Assembly (NCBI GenBank): GCA_032433765.1
Contig: JAVIAB010000124.1
Coordinates: forward strand, 90,809,911 to 90,873,910
DNA from: Megaustenia siamemsis
Taxonomy: Eukaryota; Mollusca; Gastropoda; Stylommatophora; Ariophantidae
Direction: 5' to 3'
Length of the DNA stretch: 64,000 bases
The notes under the pieces were generated by a model that did no database searches, was not told the origin of the DNA, and worked only from the letters and a program-made list of their open reading frames with translations. Positions 55,850 to 64,000 of the stretch are shown one piece after another. The translations under genes and the position numbers were made by a program. Numbering within the stretch: position 1 is the stretch's first letter; each line of letters begins with the position of its first letter.

Positions 55850-57926
55850 TTCTTCTACCTGTTAGCTCCCAGTGGAGCATAGGTCTTCAACACTTTATAA
55901 GTCGTTCTGTTTTATGCAATTCTTTCAAGATCATTCCATGTCTTCCCCATCATCTTCATCTCTGCTTCGGTCAGTCTTCTCCAAGAATTCCTTGGTCTTC
56001 CTCTTTGTCTTTTCCCCTGGGGATTCCAAAAAAGGGCCTGTTGTGTAATACTCTCAGTTGGCTTCCGTAGTGTGTGTCCTATCCATCGCCATCGTCTTCA
56101 CTGTATCTCTTTATCCACTGGTATTTGACCGGTACATTTCCATAATTCCACGTCAGTGACTTTGTCCTGCTATTTCCATCCCTTTATTCTGCGCAAGCAT
56201 CCATTAATGAAAGTCTGTACCTTCGTGATTGTCAATCTTGTTATTCTCCATGTTTCACAGCCATATAATAGGACCGACTTAACATTTGAGTCGACAATTT
56301 TTATTTTTGTATTTAGCCTAATTTCTTTGGATTTCCATATGTTTCCCAGTGCAATGAAAGCTCATCTTGCTTTTGATATCCTTATTTTGGTATCATTTTC
56401 TGTTCCTCCCTCTTTATCTATATTACTGCCCAGATATATGTAAGATTGTACGTCTAGTAGAGGTTCATATATTGTACGTCTAGTAGAGGTATTTCTCCTA
56501 GTTTTATTTGGTTATTGCCAACTGCATTAATTCTCATAATGTTGGTCTTATCTCTATTAATCTTTAGTCTTAGCTGTTGTGATCTCTCATCTTAAATACT
56601 CCTTTTATCCTGCATCTGTTGATGGCTGTGTGATAGGAGAGCTATGTCATCAAGAAAGTCTAAATCATCAAGTTGTTTGGTCAGTGACCAATGGATCCCA
56701 TTTCTGTTGTTTTGAGTTATTTTCATAATCCAATCTATGGCCAGTAGAAAGAGAAATGGAGATAGAAGGCATCCTTGCCTTACTCCTGTTCTTATTTCAA
56801 ATGCTTCTGTAAGCTGTCCTTCATGCACCACACTACATTTCGTTCCTTCATACATTGTTTTTATCAGGTTAATAAACTTTATGGGGATTCCCTAATGACT
56901 CAGCAATTTCCAAAGCATTCTTCTGTCGAAACTATCAAATGCCTTTTCGTAATCTATGAATCCAATATAAAGTGGGGATTTTAGTTCTAAACTTTGTTCA
57001 ACTATTATACGTAGAGTAGTTAATTGATCAGCACATGATATGTTCTTCCTAAAACCTGCGTGTTCATCTCTCAAGTGTTTCTCTATAGCCTCTTTTAGTC
57101 TCTCCAGAATGATTCTGCCTAATATTTTCCCTGGCACTGATAGTAGCATAATTCCCCTATAATGTGTGCACTCCTGTAAACTTCCTTTCTTTGGTAGTTT
57201 GATCATATAACCTTCTCTCCAGCCTTTGATAAAGGCGTTAATCTGTTTGTATTTTCCACCTAATTTCTTTGTGCTGTTGTACAGTTCTTTCATATTTCCT
57301 TTATTTGCTGCTTCTTCTGCCTCTTTAGCTAGTTCATCTATATATTTCCTCTTATCCCTTTTAATGCATCTTCTCACTTCTTTGTTCACCTCTGTGTAAG
57401 CTTCCTGTGTCTTGACTTTATTACTTCTTGTTTTGCTTTTTTTATGTCTGCTTTCTTGTTCTTTCTTTCTTTAATTTTATCCAGGGTCTCTGCTGTCATC
57501 CATGCCTTATCCTGGCGTTCTCTTTTCTCAAGTGTTTCTTCGCATGTTTCTTTCCATATATCTTTTACCTGTTTCCAATGATCTTCTATATTTATTGTAT
57601 TTTCTAGTTGTTGGAGGACTTGGTATTTGTTTGATATTGTGACTGAGAAATTTATCTTTAATTCCGTGTTTTTTAAGAAACCCTACATTGAAATACTTTC
57701 TACCCTTATTCGTTGTAGTATACCTTTTTAATTTAATTTTAAGTTTGGCTAACAGAAGATGATGATCAGAAGCTACATCTGCACCTCTATATACTTTTAC
57801 ATCCTGTAAGGATGACTTAAACTTATTATTAATACATATGTGATCAATTTGATTTTCCGTTCTATGATCTGGTGACACCCATGTAGCTTTGTGTATTCTT
57901 TTATGTTGGAATATTGTTCCTCCTAG
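55850..57926 (-). mobile_element. RTE-type retrotransposon, second copy, internally deleted
   Basis: It has the same 3' end as 16,976-19,497 (plus-strand ttcttctacctgttagctcc). RT pieces: 57,389-56,892 (LTTLRIIVEQSLELKSPLYI; FIDYEKAFDSFDRRM) and 56,855-56,592 (FLDDIALLSHS, so FADD is mutated to FLDD), then the EN C-terminus (57,878-57,528). About 330 bp between EN and RT is missing at about 57,228. TSD: gctaccgatgtc (55,838-55,849) and gctaccaatgtc (57,927-57,938). It is dead. Confidence 0.88.
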
Positions 57927-57938
57927 GCTACCAATGTC

Positions 57939-58290
57939 AGGTTTGGGTTATAGTCTCAAGAACAATAAGAAAAATAACCACAAACGAGATTAAATTTGTC
58001 AGACGAATGCCAGGAAACAGTCTGAGAGGTTAGACCAGAAATGAAAAACTGAGAAAAAAGCTCGGAATAATTCACGTCATAGTGATATCGAGACATAACA
58101 GAATAAATATCCTCTTCAGCATATCCCTGGTCGTATTACGGCATACAATCGAGAAAGAGAGGAATAGAGAGTGATAGTGAGAACATATAATTAATGCAAA
58201 GAAGTTATTTGTTCATTGGTTGAACTGGATTATAATTATTCACAATATAAAGTTCATCAATATTGACACATATGCTGTTTACCTATCCAG
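57939..58290 (+). mobile_element. RTE-like LINE remnant, right part
   Basis: It aligns to 15,590-15,940. It ends before the GPCR E exon. Broken frames only. Confidence 0.5.
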
Positions 58291-58762
58291 TTTTGGCGGT
58301 GTCTGGTCTAGACAGTCTTATCATGATGACGTTGACTGCATTAAATTAAAATGTAACGAGCCCCGTCACGCCAAGTGGCGTATAAGGAATATGGTGTTAG
58401 TGACCATAAATTTTACAGACCTTCAGCACGTGATTTTTGGGGTAATGTGTTCGGTATTACGCCCGTGCTGCCTTACTTACAAGGATAAATCCGGTACGCA
58501 TTTAAGGCTGGGTGAACCCGGAAGCCGTCGGATGGGATCGAACCCTACCCCTTGTCCTTTGAAGTCCAGTTCACTAACCACTGAGCTACCCTGACTGCAT
58601 TCACCTGACTCATAAACGTCAGCAGCTGATCGCCCTGTTTACATCGTTGACGTCTCGTACGTGACATTTGCTATAACACATTTGTTTTTTACTCGAGTCA
58701 GCAGTTGCATCATAGCCATCAACACATACGAGAGATGTATGTTTATAATTATCCCATTAAAG
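58291..58762 (+). pseudogene. GPCR E exon 2 pseudogene, copy 2 (SINE-interrupted)
   Basis: After acceptor ctatccag it encodes LAVSGLDSLIMMTLT (TM2). Following the SINE, from 58,619, DRPVYIVDVSYVTFAITHLF and TRVSSCIIAINTYERCMFII (TM3 with ERC) run open to a weak donor AAG|GTTTGA. A one-base deficit in the loop between TM2 and TM3 is shared with copy 1 (15,941-16,320) and breaks the frame independently of the SINE. TM3 is better preserved here than in copy 1. No exon 1 or 3 on the plus strand was identified. Confidence 0.82.
58343..58591 (-). mobile_element. SINE family 2 inside GPCR pseudoexon
   Basis: It is full-length (plus-strand ccccgtcacgccaagtggcg to cactaaccactgagctaccc; B box ggatcgaaccctacc reversed). 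TSD tgactgcatt at 58,333-58,342 and 58,592-58,601. The paralogous exon in duplicon 1 lacks it and has a SINE-1 about 20 bp further on instead. Confidence 0.9.
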
Positions 58763-58824
58763 GTTTGAATTAATATATAGTTTTCTTCAAGGTTGTTAAC
58801 GCATAATATCAAATGAAAATCGAA

Positions 58825-59012
58825 GAGGGAAGACAACCCGGTACTCAAAAATGTTATACTGAAGTCAGATGTGTTGGGCCGAAAGGCGCAAATATAATAG
58901 TTTTACTGCAAACCACAACACAACGCAGATCGGCCCACTTAATGTCCTTTTACGGGTGGATGATGAAGAGGTACACTCCTTTAGTCATCGGGTGAACGCA
59001 AGCAAGAAAGCA
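58825..59012 (+). repeat. Dispersed repeat R3, 3' part
   Basis: From agggaagacaacccggtact to the agcaagaaagcaaaat tail, matching 16,548-16,742. The 5' half present in duplicon 1 is missing here. Confidence 0.7.
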
Positions 59013-59352
59013 AAATGATAATATATTCACACGGTTTTTACTATTTATTGTGTAGGTATACTCTTACGTGTAAAATTATCAATTTAATGATCTATAGCTT
59101 TTCATGTGCGTTTAAATTTCCTCGTGTTCTACTTTCTAGTCCTCTATATTTCCTTATATTCCTTTATCAGCTACCATTAACTGCAAGGTATTCACTCTAT
59201 GGCAGCAGCGCTAGTGTGTAGAAGTTATTATCGACATTAGAACTGAAAGGAGTTGTGGCTATTTCATGTCAGAGAATGCTGGAAACAAACCTGCTGCTCT
59301 CATTCGGTTATGCAACGTGGTTAAACAAGCACCTAGTACTTTTCTCAATGAT
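59013..59352. other. Noncoding sequence shared with duplicon 1
   Basis: It aligns to 16,743-16,975 plus 19,511-19,615 and contains the empty site of the RTE element (about 59,245-59,253). Confidence 0.5.
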
Positions 59353-59868
59353 ATTAGTCTTCATAACATCATCAAGTGCCGTTCCTGCTGGCGTAGGTGA
59401 TCATGTCTCTCCACAACTTTCGGTCTCGACAGTTATTTACCATTTCTGCTGTTCATCTTCTGCCAAGCCATTCTCTTAAGCTGTCTGGTATTTTTTCTCT
59501 TTACTTCCCTCTATCTCTTCGTCCCTAAATTTGTCCAGTTGTTGCAGTATATTCAAGTTGTTCTCTTCTCATTACATGGCCATAAAGGATGATTGCTTCT
59601 TTCTAATATTGGAAATTAGCTCTCTTTTTGTTTTGGCCTCTTTCAGAACATTTTCATTACTCTTCTTAGCTGTCCATGGTATTCTCATCTTTTCTTCTGT
59701 AAAACCACATTTCTAGAGACTCCACTGATTTTCTTGTCTGTTGTCCTGTTGTCCATAATTCATACCCATATGTTAAGAATGGCTCTACATAACATTTAAG
59801 AACTATTTTTCTTGTTTCTATTGTCAAAAATGGATTGCATATTATTTTCCTCATTTTCTTTTAACATA
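59353..59868 (-). mobile_element. LINE 3' fragment, ATC-type tail
   Basis: The minus strand encodes MRKIICNPFLTIETRKIVLK, SLEMWFYRRKDENTM and HVMRREQLEYTATTGQ, ending at acatcatcaag (59,366). It is the same family as 52,117-53,394 and preserves the C-terminal part deleted there. Duplicon 1 lacks the insertion. Confidence 0.8.
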
Positions 59869-59884
59869 GTAAAGTAAAAAAAAA

Positions 59885-60128
59885 GTAAAGTACCCCCGTC
59901 ACGCCAAGTGGCGTATATTGTGTTAGTGACCATAAATTTTACAGACCTTCGGCACATGATTTTTGGGGTAATGTGGTCGGTATTACGCTCGTGCCGCTTT
60001 ACTTTCCCAGGGAAAAAATTCGGTACCCATTTAAGGCTAGGTGAACCGGAAGCCGTCGGTTGGGATCGAACCCTACCTCTTGTCCTTTGTAGTCGAGTTC
60101 ACTAACCACTGAGCTGTCGCTGCGCCCG
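59885..60128 (-). mobile_element. SINE family 2 (partner of 19,655-19,897)
   Basis: This is a near full-length copy: cccccgtcacgccaagtggc at the left, B box gggatcgaaccctac on the plus strand, cactaaccactgagctgtcg at the right. It is shared with duplicon 1. Confidence 0.85.
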
Positions 60129-62071
60129 GTCTTTCTAACATCAACAGTTAGAATTGAGCCCTAGCACAACTTAATCACACTCAGTTTTCCAAATACATGT
60201 AGTTATACATGTCCTTAGATTATGTGGAAATTGCAAGATATAAATAGCATTAACTTCATAGGTAATCTTTTCGGTCTGTCAAGATTTGATCCCTGTCTTT
60301 TGTCTACCCACCCCACAACTCAAATTTTTCTTTAATATTAGGCATTATTCTTTCTTTCCTACAAAAACAGACGTCACAGAAGACTGCGTTATAATACCTC
60401 GTCTATTCTTTTCATTTTAGGAAGACAATCGTAAATACATATCCAGAAATTACAATTTTAAAAATAAGTGGTAATATAATTACGAGTTTAAGATAAAGTG
60501 ATGCGTTATTATTGAGAATTATATCGTATGACGGGGAGCAGGTAGCTGTGTTCACTTTATGTGCGGTTTCGCCTTATGTCTTTTGGCGTGTGCTGAGACT
60601 GCTATGATCGGGACTGCAGCTGCCTTTCTTTGTTAGGGAGATGAGATATGATATCGAATGATTTCACTGGCACTGGCAGTTGAGCAATTATGGGTTGTAA
60701 TTCGTTTGCAGTGATACCAGAGTCTCCCATAACCATACAACATTTATTCTAATTTCACACACATCTATACTCTGCTTTCAAACACATATAAATTCTTCTA
60801 ATTTCATACACATCTATTTTTTTCACATTTAACTCTTTCAGTATATAAGGTTATTATCAATTTAACGGTAGAGATTTCAGAGACATAATTTTTCAGGTTT
60901 TAAATATTAATCTACATGTTTGTATTTATCTAAGCCTTTGCATAATTATATATGCAATTTTAGATACTTAAACATGAAATTATATTTTACTAATACCAAG
61001 ATGGTACAAGGCATATAAAAAGAATATGGTTTGATGACAGTTTACACTAATCAAATTGAGAGTGACGCACTGTGCGGCTAAACGTACATGACCGACATCA
61101 TCATAGCGAATTAAGCATTAAAAAGTACCGACAGAGTTAAAGCAGACGAGCATAGTCTGAATTCAAACACATAAAGTAGTCTATTTATTACAAATATAGG
61201 TATAATCGTATAATTTAAAAAAAAAAATATTTATGTACTTATTTCATCATATTTGTTTTTGTTCGCTTTGAACAACATTTGTACTTATCGATTTCATATT
61301 CTTCGTTTCAAGGGGAATTATCCATTTGTTTCCCATAATTAGTGTTCATATAAATAATGACACATCATAACTTGAATCTACTCTCCGACTTAGTCAATTG
61401 TGATTCCTTGACAGTTCTTCTAAAAACATCCAATCCGAGACACTAATGATTCTCCGTTCTTACACATCCGCGAACATTCTGATTCAAGCTGTGTTGCTCT
61501 AGCTACTGTTTATAAAACATGTAATTAAGTGTTTAAAGACTTAATAGATTGTAGCTTTACGTCAAGTGAAACAAAAGCTCCCAGTGTGCTATGTCACACC
61601 GCAAAATCAACTAGTATTATGTTATAACTAGATATATTTTAGAAAACATAATTTGTTTTCGGCTCAAGTGTTCCATGTCTATTAAAACTGACATACAACC
61701 AGCGTCGTCTATTAAAGCAATTCTATTTGTTTAAATATAATTTTGATTCCTCTATTCAATATCTGGTAACATGATTACATTTTCTTGTCCTTGTTTATCT
61801 AAAACATCAATATATATGTACTCATAAAATACTTTGTTCCAAACAAATTACTGTTAAGAGAAGTAATACGTAATTACATTGTTATTTATTTAGACGCTGC
61901 ACCATCATACATGAGTGATTCTTTATAAAAATTACACTTTATTTATAACGGATGAGTGCAACTACAACAAGAGCAGTTAAACATGAAAATAAGTGTCAGC
62001 TGCATTTACATTATTATTCATATTATTCGTACATAATCACACGTCGAAGTTGCAATCTATATCTTAAAACA
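60129..62071. other. Duplicon end and intergenic sequence upstream of GPCR D
   Basis: The duplicon match ends near 61,172. From there to 62,071 the sequence is AT-rich with no coding signal, and should contain the 5' region of GPCR D. An in-frame upstream ATG at 61,952 exists, but the extension lacks receptor similarity. Confidence 0.4.
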
Positions 62072-62243
62072 ATGGGTTCACTCGGGGACAGTTTAAGTCC
62101 AGAAGCAATATACATTTACACGTGGATTGTCTACGGCGTAGTTTGTCAACTACTAAATGTCTTTGGCATTGTCACAAATATTATCAACATTATCTGCTTT
62201 TCGAAGCAGGGTTTCCAAGATTCCGCGAACATAAGTTTAACAG
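62072..62243 (+). CDS. Chemosensory-type GPCR D, exon 1 (rest off window)
   Basis: ATG at 62,072 opens a 172-bp exon encoding TM1 (LLNVFGIVTNIINIICFSKQ) and ending SANISLTG with donor G|GTAAATC. It is aligned to exon 1 of genes A and B (178 bp, two residues longer), with the same splice phase. An upstream in-frame ATG (61,952) would add 40 residues, unlike the family, so I prefer 62,072. No TM2-TM3 exon is visible up to 64,000. Introns of 1.6-5.4 kb in the other members make continuation off the right edge plausible. It is the only plus-strand first exon in the window. Confidence 0.7.
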
Positions 62244-63140
62244 GTAAATCATAAAACAAACAGGTTGGATATATATATTATGAATTCGATGGAGACCTGA
62301 AATCTTTTCGTTATTTGTATAGTAATGTAATTACTTAGTACTAATCCATTTATACCGTTTGCAAAACAAAGATTCGAGATGCTCAGGTGTCATTTGCTCA
62401 AAATAAATGTGTGATCTTCAAGAGCTTCACTAAACAATTGTTATAGAAAATTGTTAATCATAAACTAAAGGCAGTAATCACTTTGTTCGTAATTCAAAAA
62501 CTGTTTGGAACTAAACATCAAATGATAACTAACAAACAGCGTACTGCAGTATGGCTTCCGTTGTTGTTTTTGTTCTTATTGCTGTATATATTCATTTTAC
62601 CATTTACTGATGCGAGTCATAGCTTGTCAAATACATACCTGAAGCCGCTAAAATTGTTATACACGCTTTAATGATATTTGAGTGTTTTTTTTCCACATGA
62701 AATAGATTGAATAATGTTTCTGCTAAACAGTGATTTGAAAGCTATTTGAAAGCCAATTTTTCACATCCATTATTTCTTCTAACCGATTCGTTTCTCTACC
62801 AGAAGTGTCTACGCTTATACATGCACCTTAAAATGCAAGCGCTGTGCCTACGGTACATTAGTAAAATAGTAGAATATTGTAAAATGGTATCATCAACTCG
62901 TTTTGTGATCTATAATTCACACATATATTCGCTCTGTTCCTTAAAATAAAATGTAGCTAAGTATTATGTTGTGACGATTACAATAAAAATAGAATTGACT
63001 TTGAGCCATTACCAAGACAGACTTGACAATGTATTTTCGCAATATGATCTATTATCTTTACGAGAGCCGTAAAACCATCATTCGTCTCGTTCTGTTAAAG
63101 TTAGCTTCACTATATAGCCTACGTTATGATCACAGATTAC
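62244..63140. other. Probable GPCR D intron 1, noncoding
   Basis: I see no receptor exon or other coding signal. Confidence 0.4.
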
Positions 63141-63167
63141 TATCTCTCTCTGTCTCTCTCTCTCACT

Positions 63168-63216
<49 letters not shown>
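63141..63216. repeat. CT-rich patch followed by (TA)n
   Basis: ctctctctgtctctctctctcac is followed by about 24 TA units (63,169-63,216). Confidence 0.9.
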
Positions 63217-63220
<4 letters not shown>

Positions 63221-63254
63221 CTTTAAAAAGATTGAAAACTGCTAGAATAAAAAT

Positions 63255-63315
63255 TTAGATAAGAGAAAGAGTATTTTGGCCGATACCCAATGGGCCGGCT
63301 ACAGCTCGGAAGGTC
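63255..63315 (+). mobile_element. Short retroposed tail preceding the GATA array
   Basis: It reads aagagaaagagtattttggc, then atgggccggctacagctcgg and aaggtcaa, matching the 20,045-20,125 insert. Both run directly into a GATA-type tail. Confidence 0.7.

Positions 63316-64000
<685 letters not shown>

Larger units (their letters stand above)
40890..61172. repeat. Segmental duplication, copy 2
   Basis: This is the direct partner of 1-20,979. It keeps empty sites for the copy-1 insertions at 239, 3211, 7530, 8880, 16,976 and 20,045, and has its own insertions at 47,762, 52,117, 54,625, 55,850, 58,343 and 59,353. The right boundary is near 61,172, after the shared string cagacgagcatagtctgaat. Its left neighbour (40,175-40,890) holds GPCR C exon 3, so the true left boundary probably lies further left than copy 1 can show here. 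Confidence 0.9.

Overview
The window is nuclear DNA of an animal, most likely a gastropod mollusc. It is AT-rich, has no prokaryote-like gene packing, and is packed with decayed non-LTR retrotransposons, tRNA-derived SINEs, a hAT transposon and simple repeats. The mollusc call rests mainly on exons of a rhodopsin-type GPCR family that I recognise as the expanded gastropod chemosensory receptor family (Aplysia and Biomphalaria types): a TM1 exon ending in a VNISLLG-like motif, a TM2-TM3 exon with an ERC motif instead of DRY, and a TM4-TM7 exon ending in NIFIYYYMSGKYR instead of NPxxY. The species assignment is inference.

Layout. Positions 1-20,979 and 40,890-61,172 are two direct copies of one ancestral segment. 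They match unit by unit but are interrupted by different insertions. Copy 1 alone carries a non-LTR element (239-2612), an RT fragment (3211-4072), a SINE (about 7530-7793), a complete hAT transposon (8880-12117), a SINE in a receptor exon (16013-16173) and an RTE-type element (16976-19497). Copy 2 alone carries a 3.3 kb non-LTR element (47762-51078), another inside a satellite (52117-53394), a fragment at 54625-54945, an 18-unit minisatellite (55151-55793), an RTE element (55850-57926), a SINE (58343-58591) and a fragment at 59353-59868. Because each copy shows the empty site of the other, several target-site duplications can be read directly. Between the copies lie a 4.3 kb I-type element with a nested MITE (20,981-25,330), the receptor gene B, assorted SINE/LINE remnants and a Penelope-like fragment. 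To the right (61.2-64 kb) are a TM1 exon of another receptor and a 380 bp GATA array.

Genes. The only host-gene candidates are chemoreceptor GPCRs. Gene B (minus, 34,917 to 25,950, three exons of 178, 215 and 619 bp) covers all seven helices with one homopolymer frameshift. Gene A (minus, exons at 6835-6658 and 4967-4753) is intact as far as visible and should have its last exon off the left edge. Its duplicate C (45,536 to 40,175) is dead. A plus-strand TM2-TM3 exon (E) is a pseudogene in both duplicons. Gene D (plus, 62,072-62,243) shows only exon 1. All other protein-coding signal is transposon-derived. No rRNA, genuine tRNA gene, CRISPR array or bacterial regulatory element was seen.
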